64,000 bases of DNA from Bacillus sonorensis NBRC 101234 = KCTC 13918 (GTDB taxonomy: Bacteria > Bacillota > Bacilli > Bacillales > Bacillaceae), in contig NZ_BCVZ01000004.1 of assembly GCF_001592005.1 (NCBI RefSeq), positions 1 through 64,000 of the forward strand, written 5' to 3'. A program made the position numbers and the translations under genes. Shown in pieces: positions 34,918 through 43,535 of the stretch. Each line of letters begins with the position of its first letter. Position 1 is the first letter of the stretch. The notes below the pieces were generated by a model. It was not told where the DNA came from and searched no databases. It saw only the letters and a list, made by a program, of their open reading frames with translations.

Positions 34918-35808
34918 TCATTCAAATAAAGTTTGGGCAATATTTCGGACAGCCGCTTTCTCGCGCTCATCATCCAGCTTTTCTACGATGCCCCGTTCTA
35001 TCGCGCGCAGCGGCGGAATGTATGTTGAAAGGTCGCATGTATCCAAAAGAGCCCTGATAGAAGCCGCTTCTTCAGACACCTGTCCATTGTGCGCCTGTGT
35101 CATAAGGTCAGAAGACAAGGTGACAAACCGGCTGAGCAGCTTCTGATCCTTTAATTCAGACTGTGTTTCAAGCACGTGTCTCAGCAGGTCCCCTTTAATG
35201 TACGGAACATCGATAATGACAAATCTGTTTTTTAATGCCTCGTTTAACGGCACGGTTCCGACATAGCCTTCATTAATGGCGGCAATGACGCCGAAGCCGC
35301 CTTCCGCTCTGATGACCTCGCCGGTAAACGGATTTGTCATCGTTTTTCGGTAGTCAAGCACCCCGTTTAAAATCGGCAGTGTCTCGGGCTTCGCCATGTT
35401 GATTTCATCAATATATAAAAAATGCCCGTGTTTCATCGCTTTGGTAACAGGGCCTTCAATAAATTCTATGGAAGCCTGCCCGTCTGTATTGTCAATCGTT
35501 TTATAGCCGACAAGCGCCTCGGCGTCAAGGTCAACCGAACAATTGACACTGTGCATCGGTTGTTGAAAGTAGGCGGACAACGTTTCGGCGAGCTTTGTTT
35601 TCCCCGAGCCTGTAGGCCCTTTCAGCAAAACATTTTTGCCGAGCGAGAGGGCGATGATCGCATCGTAAAGGACCGCATTGTCCTCTGCCTCATAACCGGG
35701 CTTTCCGATCAGAGATTGAAATTCCTGTCCTGGTGTCCGGTTTGCGGACTGCATCAGCCTCTCCTTTATTTTTTCCGGCAGCTGTAGTTCGTGTAGGTCG
35801 TATTTCAT
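34918..35808 (-). CDS. yojN: MoxR-type AAA ATPase YojN
   Basis: A 296-residue AAA+ protein of the MoxR/NorQ kind. Walker A is [10 protein letters not shown], Walker [14 protein letters not shown], and a sensor-like segment contains [21 protein letters not shown]. It probably works with YojO, ten bases downstream, as a chaperone pair. The pair is conserved in B. subtilis at the same place. Confidence 0.9.
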   Translation of the reverse strand: MKYDLHELQLPEKIKERLMQSANRTPGQEFQSLIGKPGYEAEDNAVLYDAIIALSLGKNVLLKGPTGSGKTKLAETLSAYFQQPMHSVNCSVDLDAEALVGYKTIDNTDGQASIEFIEGPVTKAMKHGHFLYIDEINMAKPETLPILNGVLDYRKTMTNPFTGEVIRAEGGFGVIAAINEGYVGTVPLNEALKNRFVIIDVPYIKGDLLRHVLETQSELKDQKLLSRFVTLSSDLMTQAHNGQVSEEAASIRALLDTCDLSTYIPPLRAIERGIVEKLDDEREKAAVRNIAQTLFE

Positions 35809-35912
35809 TCGTTGTAAGTTCCTTTCTAAAAAACGTCTTCTGCATCAAGTATACTAACAACCTTTGTTTTCCTCAATATATATGACTGCTGCCGTTTTAT
35901 CGGAAAAATGGA

Positions 35913-36506
35913 TTATTTTTTGCTGTCATGTGATAGAGCGCCGCACACCATTCGCCCGCCTGAATTTCCGGACGGATTTGTTAAATCATCATCCTGCTTT
36001 TCGTGAATAATAAAAGCACTTCCATCCTGGTCAAGCAGACTGAATTTGCTTTTCCTATCCAGTGTGACGTCAGGCGCATTGACGATGACATCGACTTTCC
36101 CGTCGGCCCCGACTTCTATATTCGGCAGATCCCCGGCATGAGGCCCTTTCGGATTGTTGAACCCGTGCTCCTTTTGTGCTGGATTGAAATGGGCGCCGGC
36201 GCTTTCAAAATCAGGTGTTCGGCACTGGCCTGTTTCATGGATGTGAAAAGCGAGCAATCCGGGCGGCAGATCATGGGCGGCCACCCTTATATCAAGGCCT
36301 TCGGCGGCAGATTCAGAAACCTCTATAAAACCGGTTTTTGTTCCATCGCGTTTGATCAGCGGCACCTGAATCGGCTGTGTCACAGGTTCAAATGTTTCTT
36401 TATGCTCATGTTCGACAGCCTCATGATCAAGCTCTTTTTGCTGTGCGCACGCCGATGCCAGACAGATGGAAACACATGTGAGCAGCGCTTTGTACAATCG
36501 ATTCAT
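35913..36506 (-). CDS. sodC: Cu/Zn superoxide dismutase-like lipoprotein (YojM)
   Basis: A 197-residue lipoprotein: the signal peptide ends at LASAC, so Cys20 would be lipidated. The SOD fold shows copper/zinc ligands HIH (AFHIHETGQC), GAHFNP, EHG, HAGD and IIHEKQDD, plus the disulfide pair CRTPD and GGRMVCGAL. All seven expected metal-ligand positions appear filled. From memory, the B. subtilis orthologue was reported to lack a copper ligand and to be inactive, so this copy may be more active. ATG 36506 follows AAAGGGGAG; the longer frame from 36638 is not coding. Confidence 0.87.
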   Translation of the reverse strand: MNRLYKALLTCVSICLASACAQQKELDHEAVEHEHKETFEPVTQPIQVPLIKRDGTKTGFIEVSESAAEGLDIRVAAHDLPPGLLAFHIHETGQCRTPDFESAGAHFNPAQKEHGFNNPKGPHAGDLPNIEVGADGKVDVIVNAPDVTLDRKSKFSLLDQDGSAFIIHEKQDDDLTNPSGNSGGRMVCGALSHDSKK

Positions 36507-36590
36507 GTCGAGCTCCCCTTTGTCTTTTTCCTTTAGTTTAGACAACGGCAGAATCTGATAAACCTTTCCTCTATAGGGATTGATTGCACA

Positions 36591-36617
36591 AAAAAAAGCC
36601 ATAAAAATGGCTTTTTT
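36591..36617 (-). terminator. Terminator of cwlS
   Basis: AAAAAAGCC and GGCTTTTTT arms with an eight-base loop at the cwlS stop codon. Confidence 0.8.
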
Positions 36618-37917
36618 AGAAAGAATAGCGCTTTGCACCGAGATAGCGCTGCTTCCAATAAGAATTGTTCATATCACTGATGCTGACTCCCGAATCATTG
36701 GCATTGATGAATTTTCCGTTGCCTAAGTAAATGCCGACATGGGAAGGACCTGGCTTATATGTAGAGAAGAACACGAAATCCCCTCTTGAAGGCTGGCTGA
36801 CAGGCGTCATGATACTCCAATATCCGGCTGCGCTCAGTCTTGAAACAGATGTGACTTTGTTGAGCGCATAATAGATAAAACCGCTGCAGTCAAAACCTGA
36901 AGGATTGTTGCCTCCCCATCTGTATGGAACGCCAAGCTGATTTTCGGCTTCGGCAATCATTCGTTCCACCTTCGTTCCTTGTGAAATGCCTGATGAAGTA
37001 TTTGGCGTTTTAGACGAAGAGCTTCCTGAAGACGTTGATTTTGACGCTCCGGAAATTTTCAGCTTTTGCCCGACTTGTATAACATCAGTCTTTAAGTTGT
37101 TGGCTTCTCTGATGCTTTGGACGGTCACATTCATAGAGTTTGCAATCTTCCATAAGGAATCGCCTGCCTTGACGGTATAAGTCGTCGTTTTTGAACCGCT
37201 GCTTGAGCCCGTTTTCCCTGATGAAGAACTTGAAGACGAACCGGAAGACGGCTTTTTGCTTCCGCTTGAAGCAGTCCCTTTTACCTTCAGGACTTGATTT
37301 GGATAAATCGTATCCGACTTCAAGTTGTTCAGCGTTTTAATCTCGGCGACGGTCATATTCAAATGATTGGCGATTTTCCATAAAGAGTCGCCCAGCTTGA
37401 CCTTGTACGTGCTGCTTGAACTCGTTGACCCGCTTGATTTCGAAGACGAACTTGAGCTTGACGATGACGACTTGCTGCCCTTGCTTGAGCTTGAGCTCGT
37501 TGCTTTTCCTTTAACAACAAGCTTCTGGCCCGGATAAATCATATCACTGCTTAGGCCGTTTAACTTTTTGATCTCCTGGACGCTCGTTTTGTAGTCACTG
37601 GCGATCAGCCACAGAGAATCTCCTGATTTGACGGTGTAAGTCGTTGTTGCAGAACTTGAGCTTGAGCTGTTTGATTTTTTGTTGCTGTTTTTTGCCTTTC
37701 CGTCTGGAATTTCCAAGGTTTGTCCAACATAAATGACCGTTGATGATAGATTGTTGGCTGATTTCAGTGCAGAAATGCTTGTGTTGTACTCTGTTGAAAG
37801 CTTCCATAGGGAATCTCCGCTTTTCACCTTGATTGTCTGGGCTTCCGCCGGTGTCGCAGCCAACGAAGTTCCAACTACTGCAGAGGCCGCCAAACCTACT
37901 GCTATCTTCTTCTTCAT
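36616..37917 (-). CDS. cwlS: LysM D,L-endopeptidase CwlS
   Basis: A secreted cell-wall hydrolase of 433 residues. After a signal peptide (cut near AEA-Q) come four LysM domains (each with VKxGDSLWxI/L) joined by long Ser-rich linkers. A C-terminal NlpC/P60 domain follows, with catalytic Cys in [10 protein letters not shown] and His in PSHVGIYLG. It cuts the D-Glu-mDAP bond and acts in cell separation. Four LysM repeats fit CwlS rather than LytF or LytE. The upstream leader is unusually structured. The genes rsbRC, cdaS and yojK that I recall nearby in B. subtilis are absent here. Confidence 0.92.
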   Translation of the reverse strand: MKKKIAVGLAASAVVGTSLAATPAEAQTIKVKSGDSLWKLSTEYNTSISALKSANNLSSTVIYVGQTLEIPDGKAKNSNKKSNSSSSSSATTTYTVKSGDSLWLIASDYKTSVQEIKKLNGLSSDMIYPGQKLVVKGKATSSSSSKGSKSSSSSSSSSSKSSGSTSSSSTYKVKLGDSLWKIANHLNMTVAEIKTLNNLKSDTIYPNQVLKVKGTASSGSKKPSSGSSSSSSSGKTGSSSGSKTTTYTVKAGDSLWKIANSMNVTVQSIREANNLKTDVIQVGQKLKISGASKSTSSGSSSSKTPNTSSGISQGTKVERMIAEAENQLGVPYRWGGNNPSGFDCSGFIYYALNKVTSVSRLSAAGYWSIMTPVSQPSRGDFVFFSTYKPGPSHVGIYLGNGKFINANDSGVSISDMNNSYWKQRYLGAKRYSF

Positions 37918-37975
37918 ACCTTTTAACCTCCCGCCTCAATTTTATTTCTCTCTATGTATCCATTACACTTGCTTT

Positions 37976-38059
37976 GCTTAAAACGCCGTCCGCCTGCCAA
38001 GCGGGTGACGTGATCACCTCTTGCTTTAAGCGAACGAGACCCCCTTTTCGTTCTTAAGC
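37976..38059 (-). promoter_or_regulatory. Structured RNA leader upstream of cwlS (candidate)
   Basis: On the minus strand, GCTTAAA (38031-38025) can pair with TTTAAGC (37982-37976). This closes a three-way junction holding the hairpins GGTGATCACGTCACC (38018-38004) and CCGCTTGGCAGGCGG (38004-37990). A second GCTTAA copy at 38059-38054 could compete for the same partner, and GAACGA/TCGTTC (38053-38032) forms another stem. The arrangement suggests two alternative folds 60-140 bases before the start codon. It does not match the c-di-AMP (ydaO) consensus I know. Confidence 0.45.
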
Positions 38060-38402
38060 AAAAATGCAATTCACGATTTGTATCGGCTGATTTCGATTTT
38101 TTTTAATAGTTTTTTATAAATCCATTTTTTCAATAGCAACGCAAAGATGTTTTTTCGGGTATGTTGATTGTGTTGATTTTCTAAGAAGGAAACGCCGTAA
38201 AAGCTGTTTGAAGGAAATACAGAAAAGATGTATGGGACAGTCCGGCTGAAAAAGCGCCTGTCTTCGGCGGTTATATGCGGCTTTTATCGATGCTTGTCGG
38301 TCGAAGCTTGCTGGACTTGGGCAAGACCCGCTGATGGCCGGGCCGGTCATAGATGGGAATCCGGCAGCAAATGAGGGCAACTTAGGCACCAATCGATCAT
38401 CC
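38060..38402. other. Gap upstream of cwlS without a clear gene
   Basis: A minus-strand frame from about 38392 to 38114 codes for a Pro/Ser/Arg-rich product with no ribosome site and no known family. Other frames are broken. The stretch could be decayed coding DNA from the genes that B. subtilis has here. Confidence 0.3.
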
Positions 38403-38465
38403 TCATCTGTTATCCGGGTGCAGACTCTCGATCATGCTCCTCCATACAATTCTATTTTTCATCAT
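38403..38465 (-). CDS. Short frame of 20 codons with a perfect ribosome site
   Basis: AAGGAGGA precedes ATG 38465 at a good distance; the product MMKNRIVWRSMIESLHPDNR then stops. It may be a real micropeptide or the surviving start of a lost gene. No family match. Confidence 0.3.
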   Translation of the reverse strand: MMKNRIVWRSMIESLHPDNR

Positions 38466-38799
38466 AAAATTCCTCCTTGAAACCACAAATTGACTATATC
38501 ATACATTTTTTTTGCCAGCATCCGGAATAGGGCATATCTTTCATTTAGATCATCCGACGTTTTACATTTTTATTTTTTAGTATTAAAAACCCGCCTTCAA
38601 AAAGCGGAAAACATGAATCTATACCGAAAAACCTAGTTAATGCTAATTTCAAGATGAGCAAAAAGACCCTTACGTCTTAATTCCCGATAACTTTCATAGT
38701 TCGGCTTTAATCGATTGTTTGTCAGGACATCATTTTTTTCCATTTTATATGTATTCTTCCGTCCTTTGTATCACATCTTAAGCCATAGGAGGTGACGAC
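38466..38799. other. Intergenic region before the small membrane protein
   Basis: About 330 AT-rich bases with a short CCGC/GCGG hairpin near 38590-38606. No gene is seen. Confidence 0.35.
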
Positions 38800-38910
38800 A
38801 TGGTGATCCAAAAATGTTTCCAATATTTATGTTCCCTGCTTGGCGTTATTTCTCTTTCATTTATATATGTGCAGATGTTTAAAAAAACGAAACATCCGAA
38901 AAAAGATTGA
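38800..38910 (+). CDS. Small membrane protein, 36 residues
   Basis: An AGGAGGTG site lies six bases before ATG 38800. The product starts MVIQKCF, has one hydrophobic helix (about residues 8-25, CSLLGVISLSFIYVQM) and a basic tail FKKTKHPKKD. The single-span layout and the strong translation signal make it a likely real membrane miniprotein. It precedes the MATE gene by 73 bases and might be cotranscribed. Function unknown. Confidence 0.6.
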   Translation: MVIQKCFQYLCSLLGVISLSFIYVQMFKKTKHPKKD

Positions 38911-38983
38911 ACAGACATTTATTGCATTTTATACATAACATGTTATAATTTCTCTCGTTATCCAAAAGAAACGGGGAACAACG

Positions 38984-40339
38984 ATGAGGGAAACAAAGGA
39001 TGTAAAGGAAAAGGCAAAACTGTTTATAACGATTTTAATCCCGATTTTAATTACACAGGCCGGATTGTCTTTGATCACGTTTCTCGACACGGTGATGTCC
39101 GGTAAGGTCAGCGCTGCCGATCTCGCCGGCGTTGCAATCGGGTCGAGCTTGTGGACGCCTGTCTATACGGGGCTTGCAGGCATTTTGACGGCTGTGACAC
39201 CTATTGTCGCCCAATTAATGGGGGGCAAACAGCAAAAAGATGTGCCGTACACTGTGGTTCAATCGATCTATGTGGCGGTGATCCTCAGCCTGCTGGTCAT
39301 TTTTTTCGGATTTTTCATAATCGATCCGATCCTGGAAACACTTCAGCTTGAGGATAAAGTATCGCTCGTCGCACATCAGTATTTATTATATCTTGGCATC
39401 GGCATCCTGCCGCTGTTTGTGTACAACGTTATGCGTTCGTTTATTGATTCGCTCGGCAAAACGAGAGTGACGATGCTGATTACCTTATGCGCCCTGCCTA
39501 TTAATTTTGTACTCAATTATCTATTCATCTTCGGAAACTTCGGATTTCCCAAATTGGGAGGAGCCGGCGCGGGATTGGCCTCCGGTTTGACGTATTGGTG
39601 CATATGTCTGATTTCTTTATTGATCGTTCACCGAAAAACGCCATTTTACCAGTTTAAGATTTTCGGGACGTTCTATTCATTTTCCTTGCCCGAAAGTCTG
39701 AAGCTGTTGAAAATCGGCTTGCCCATCGGTTTTGCGATCTTCTTTGAAACGAGCATTTTCGCTGCGGTCACCTTGCTGATGAGCCACTTTGACACGGTAA
39801 CGATCGCTTCCCACCAGGCAGCGATGAATTTTGCATCGCTTCTTTATATGCTGCCGCTCAGTGTTTCAATGACATTGACGATCGTCGTCGGTTTTGAAGC
39901 CGGCGCAAAACGGTTTGAGCATTCTAAGGCTTACAGCTACCTCGGCATCTCGATTGCGGTTGGATTTTCGCTATTCACCGCTTTTGTCATTTTATTGTTC
40001 AGACAGCAGATTGCCGGAATGTATACGGGGGATCCCGACGTGCTGCACCTGACAAAGCACTTCTTATTGTATGCCTTGTTTTTTCAGCTTTCAGACGCCA
40101 TCGCCGCACCGATCCAAGGAGCGCTCAGAGGGTATAAAGACGTCAACTATACGCTTGTCACCGCTCTTGTCTCCTACTGGATCATCGGGCTTCCTGTCGG
40201 TTTTGTCATTGGTACGTACACTTCATTCGGGGCGTACGGATACTGGATAGGATTGATCACCGGGCTTGCAGCCGGAGCCGCAGGGCTTTTCCTCAGGCTC
40301 AGGCTCATTCAAAGCCGCTTGATCAGACAGCACGGCTGA
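38984..40339 (+). CDS. yojI: MATE-family multidrug efflux transporter YojI
   Basis: A 451-residue MATE (NorM-like) protein with 12 predicted helices. It exports cationic compounds in exchange for sodium or protons. Family features include TQAGLSLITFLDTVMSG near the start and IASHQAAMNFASLLYMLPLS in the second half, which mirrors the first. The gene has a GGGGAAC site. A very strong terminator follows at 40351. Position matches B. subtilis yojI beside bshB2. Confidence 0.9.
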   Translation: MRETKDVKEKAKLFITILIPILITQAGLSLITFLDTVMSGKVSAADLAGVAIGSSLWTPVYTGLAGILTAVTPIVAQLMGGKQQKDVPYTVVQSIYVAVILSLLVIFFGFFIIDPILETLQLEDKVSLVAHQYLLYLGIGILPLFVYNVMRSFIDSLGKTRVTMLITLCALPINFVLNYLFIFGNFGFPKLGGAGAGLASGLTYWCICLISLLIVHRKTPFYQFKIFGTFYSFSLPESLKLLKIGLPIGFAIFFETSIFAAVTLLMSHFDTVTIASHQAAMNFASLLYMLPLSVSMTLTIVVGFEAGAKRFEHSKAYSYLGISIAVGFSLFTAFVILLFRQQIAGMYTGDPDVLHLTKHFLLYALFFQLSDAIAAPIQGALRGYKDVNYTLVTALVSYWIIGLPVGFVIGTYTSFGAYGYWIGLITGLAAGAAGLFLRLRLIQSRLIRQHG

Positions 40340-40350
40340 TAGCGGTCAAA

Positions 40351-40386
40351 AAAAGGTATAGAGCGGAAACGCTCTATACCTTTTTT
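40351..40386. terminator. Strong bidirectional terminator yojI / bshB2
   Basis: GGTATAGAGCG and CGCTCTATACC arms capped by a GAAA tetraloop, with A-run and T-run at the two sides, between convergent genes. Confidence 0.9.
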
Positions 40387-40395
40387 ATATTTCCT

Positions 40396-41061
40396 TTAAT
40401 CGTTCCACTGATATGTCCAAAATGTTTCTTTTTCAAACCATGTTTCAACGACAGGCTCGCCGTTCGCTATTTTTTTCTCAATCTCTTTGAGAAGGCCGCC
40501 TGTCTGTGACTTGTGCGCTTTTAAAGCGTTCATTTTGACATCGGCTACTTCTTTAATATCAAGAACAACATCAGGCTTGCCTAATACTTCTTCTCGATGA
40601 TGGGTGATCGCCATGCATAACACGCGCGGCCGGTCTTCTTTCTTTTTCCGGGACAGCGCACGGATAACCGCCGCTCCGCAGGCGTCATGGTCTGGATGGA
40701 CGCCGTGGCCGGGATAGAATGTCACAATCAGGCTCGGTTTTACATCATCGATTACTGCTTCCACTTTGTCAGCCAATAGATCTTCATCTTCAAATTCGAG
40801 TGTTTTGTCGCGGAGCCCGAGCATTCGCAAATCTTGAATGTTCATTTCCTTGCAGGCATCCATCAATTCCTGCTTTCTAAGCAGAGGAAGCGTCTCACGG
40901 TTGGCAAAGAGCGGATCTCCCATATTTCTGCCCATTTCTCCGAGGGTGAGACAAGCATATGTCACAGGTATATTTTCTTTTCGGTTTAAAGCGATCATTC
41001 CTGCCACTCCGAAAGATTCATCATCAGGGTGCGGGAGGATCACAAGCAAATGTTTTTTCAT
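40396..41061 (-). CDS. bshB2: Bacillithiol biosynthesis deacetylase BshB2
   Basis: A 221-residue PIG-L family zinc deacetylase with HPDDE (LPHPDDESFG) and HGVHPDHDACG. It removes acetyl from GlcNAc-malate in bacillithiol synthesis and acts on bacillithiol S-conjugates. It is followed in transcription order after yojF, as in B. subtilis. Compared with the PIG-L protein of the deazaguanine operon (PHHDDE), it has the canonical form. Confidence 0.92.
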   Translation of the reverse strand: MKKHLLVILPHPDDESFGVAGMIALNRKENIPVTYACLTLGEMGRNMGDPLFANRETLPLLRKQELMDACKEMNIQDLRMLGLRDKTLEFEDEDLLADKVEAVIDDVKPSLIVTFYPGHGVHPDHDACGAAVIRALSRKKKEDRPRVLCMAITHHREEVLGKPDVVLDIKEVADVKMNALKAHKSQTGGLLKEIEKKIANGEPVVETWFEKETFWTYQWND

Positions 41062-41077
41062 TTATAACACCTTCTTT

Positions 41078-41428
41078 TTAGACTGCAAATGGCTTTTTGC
41101 TGATTTGAAGTGAAATGGCGAGCTTGCCTCCAGGCAAATGACCGGCGAGGAGCAGCCGTCCTTCACCATCAATCGTATAATCGGTGAGACCCTCGGCGTA
41201 AATCCAGCCTTCCTCTGTTTTCAAGCCTGCGCGGTAAGGTCCGTTTCCCGTGATTTTCGCACGGGAGCAGACGACTTTTGCATTTCGGATAAACGCAACC
41301 ACTGTCATGTTCTGTTCATTTTTATGAGCCGAATATGATCCGGTTGTCGTTTCTAAATGAATATAGACAGGCTCACGTAAAAATGTGTCTAAAGAAGCTT
41401 GAACATCTTCTTTTATAATTGCTTTCAT
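41078..41428 (-). CDS. yojF: YojF family protein (DUF1806)
   Basis: A 116-residue protein that accompanies bshB2 in many Bacillales. It has a beta-rich pattern, VYIHLETTTGSYSAH then VVAFIRNAKVVCSRAKITGNGPYRAGLKTEEGWIYAEGLTDY. Function is not established; it may support bacillithiol synthesis. It lies 16 bases before bshB2 and one base after the neighbouring 91-residue gene. Confidence 0.87.
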   Translation of the reverse strand: MKAIIKEDVQASLDTFLREPVYIHLETTTGSYSAHKNEQNMTVVAFIRNAKVVCSRAKITGNGPYRAGLKTEEGWIYAEGLTDYTIDGEGRLLLAGHLPGGKLAISLQISKKPFAV

Positions 41429-41429
41429 G

Positions 41430-41705
41430 CTACTCCCTGCTTTCTTTGTTTGTTAATACTTGCAAACGTTCTGTATGCCGTTCAATCAGCTTCACTTTTA
41501 GATCTGCTTCAAGCGCGGAGCTGGTAATCCGCTGAACGGATTGAACATATTTTTCACATCTCGTTTTTCTGAGTCTCGGATGGGTTCTGAGGTCATTCAG
41601 TTCATCATCGATGGCTTGATTGAGCGCCTGTTTCCCCTTTCCATTCATCGTCCGGTTTTTCCAGAGGGTCAGATAAGCTTGAAAAAGTTCGGGTTCGTTT
41701 GCCAT
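41430..41705 (-). CDS. Conserved-looking small helical protein, 91 residues
   Basis: First gene of a probable three-gene unit with yojF and bshB2. The product is highly charged and predicted all-helical (LWKNRTMNGKGKQALNQAIDDELNDLRTHPRLRKTRCEKY). The upstream GGAGGTGG site is strong. I do not recognise the family. One Cys is present, which may be relevant next to bacillithiol genes. Confidence 0.6.
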   Translation of the reverse strand: MANEPELFQAYLTLWKNRTMNGKGKQALNQAIDDELNDLRTHPRLRKTRCEKYVQSVQRITSSALEADLKVKLIERHTERLQVLTNKESRE

Positions 41706-41777
41706 GCCGGGCCACCTCCGAATCCTTCAATAATGTTTAATTATACATAATCAGCGGTTATTGAAAAGAAAAAGGGC

Positions 41778-42710
41778 TTATGAATGATAGGAATTTTTTC
41801 TTTTCAGAATGACCTTTGACTGCTTTTTCCATTTGAACTGGGACAGAGTAAACAAAATCAGCGCCGCCCAAATGCAGGAAAAAGTGAACGCTTTTGCGCT
41901 GCTGAACGGTTCATGATAGACAAAAACACCTAAGAATAGCGTGATGGTAGGCGCGATATACTGTAAAATTCCGACCTGATAGAGCGGGAGCTTTTTCGCT
42001 CCTTCTGCAAAGAGAAGGAGCGGAATGGCTGTCAGCACGCCGGCCATAAACAGCAGCGCCATCGTTCCAATGCTCATGGATGCGGCCTGTGAATGCCCTT
42101 GCCCGCTAAAGAACAACAAATAAATGAGAGCGACCGGCGCAATCAGCATGGTTTCCAGTGTAAGTCCGACAGCGCTTGTGAGCGACGTCCTTTTTTTGGC
42201 CAATCCGTAGAGTCCGAAGCTGAAAGCCAGTATAAGCGCGATGTACGGCACAGAACCGTACTGAAATGCGGAAATCAACACACCAGCGGCTGCAATGAGA
42301 ACCGCGGCTGCCTGCATTCGCGACAGCTTTTCCTTTAAAAAAACGATCCCGAGCAAAATGGAAACAAGCGGATTGATATAATAGCCGAGACTTGCTTCAA
42401 GGATAAAGCCGTGATTGACTGCCCATATGTACACATACCAATTGATTGTGATCAACACGGCGGAAAATACAAGCGGAATGAGGGCTTTTCTGTTTTTCAG
42501 CAGCGAACGGAATGCCTTCATCCCGCCTTTCCATTGCCGCAAAAACAGCAGTACCCCGCACATAAAGACAAACGACCAGATCATGCGGTGAGCCAGTATG
42601 TCAAGCGCGCCTATATGATCGAGCAATTTCCAGTATAAAGGGAGCAGCCCCCACAATATATAAGAGCATGCTGTATAATAAATCCCTTTCATGTGAGTTG
42701 ATTGATTCAT
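41778..42710 (-). CDS. yojE: EamA/RarD family transporter (YojE)
   Basis: A 310-residue drug/metabolite transporter with ten hydrophobic helices. The N-terminal GIYYTACSYILWGLLPLYWK is the RarD signature, and the second EamA repeat starts near residue 145. RarD members are linked with resistance to or export of small metabolites; the substrate is unknown. ATG 42710 has a GGAAGAG site; the frame upstream of it extends into the divergent gene's promoter. Confidence 0.85.
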   Translation of the reverse strand: MNQSTHMKGIYYTACSYILWGLLPLYWKLLDHIGALDILAHRMIWSFVFMCGVLLFLRQWKGGMKAFRSLLKNRKALIPLVFSAVLITINWYVYIWAVNHGFILEASLGYYINPLVSILLGIVFLKEKLSRMQAAAVLIAAAGVLISAFQYGSVPYIALILAFSFGLYGLAKKRTSLTSAVGLTLETMLIAPVALIYLLFFSGQGHSQAASMSIGTMALLFMAGVLTAIPLLLFAEGAKKLPLYQVGILQYIAPTITLFLGVFVYHEPFSSAKAFTFSCIWAALILFTLSQFKWKKQSKVILKRKNSYHS

Positions 42711-42803
42711 GAGTCCATTCTCTTCCTTTCTTCTATCATCACTTCGCACGCTTTTCACATAAAAGGCATATACTGTACCGTCTATGTGAAAGGAAGTGTG
42801 ATC

Positions 42804-43259
42804 GTGTTTGATTGGCAGCGCTTTTTTCCATTTCAGCAGCAATTTTCAAAGGACGGCGTTAGAAACGCCGACCCGAAAGATGTTGAACATTATATCAGCC
42901 AAGTGATGAAAAGCGTTTTTGGACCGGGGTATACGGCTCAGTTTCCTTTTCGTGACCCTCTCGCAAAAGAAACACCGGCGGCAGATGAAACCGAACCGAT
43001 TGACATGTTTGAAACAACAAGTCACGTATTTGTTAAAATTCCGCTTACTAGAGATCAGCTTAACCCCCTGAAAATTAAACATACTTCACAAACCCTGATC
43101 ATAGAAAATTACCCTGAAGCAGGGCGGCAAAAAAAAGTCATTCTTCCCTCTCTTGTACGGAAAAAAGGTACAAAGGCCGTATTTCAGGACGGCATTTTAG
43201 AGGTGATGTTTTTGAAAAACGAAGACTTCAGCCTCTCTGAAGTCGAGATCACGTTTTGA
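42804..43259 (+). CDS. gerT: Hsp20-like spore protein, probably GerT
   Basis: GTG 42804 follows a GGAAG site; the product is 151 residues. After a short N-terminal region comes an alpha-crystallin-like domain (IDMFETTSHVFVKIPLTRDQLNPLKIKHTSQTLIIENYPE) typical of the CotM/CotP/GerT coat-related group. In B. subtilis GerT is a sigma-K-dependent spore protein needed for efficient germination. The location beside yojE agrees with what I recall for gerT. The name is based on fold and position. Confidence 0.65.
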   Translation: MFDWQRFFPFQQQFSKDGVRNADPKDVEHYISQVMKSVFGPGYTAQFPFRDPLAKETPAADETEPIDMFETTSHVFVKIPLTRDQLNPLKIKHTSQTLIIENYPEAGRQKKVILPSLVRKKGTKAVFQDGILEVMFLKNEDFSLSEVEITF

Positions 43260-43296
43260 AAACGGCCCGGTTTTAAAAACGGGCTGTTTTTCTTTG
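43259..43296 (+). terminator. Terminator of the GerT-like gene
   Basis: AACGGCCCG and CGGGCTGTT arms with a ten-base loop and TTTTTCTTT after it. Confidence 0.75.
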
Positions 43297-43535
43297 TCAT
43301 CCGTACAAAAAAGCGCCGTTCTCCCTTCAAGGCTCTCCAATAATACATATTAACACTCGGATGGAACTCTATCATCCTATTTGCCTCATCCGGTGAGACC
43401 ATGTCCTATGAACCCTGTATTGTAGTCAATCCGCCTTAAAAAATCTATGTATCTATTTCCTCTTTCAATCCGCATTGATTGATTAATATAATGATAATGG
43501 TTCTCATTTGAAACCTATATTGAAGGAGGATGTAT

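Noticed and set aside
37976-38059. c-di-AMP (ydaO-type) riboswitch before cwlS
   Set aside because: Some words are similar (CGCTTAA, GGTGA), but the conserved junction and the CCCGTCAGCTAACCTCGTAAGCG-like end are missing.
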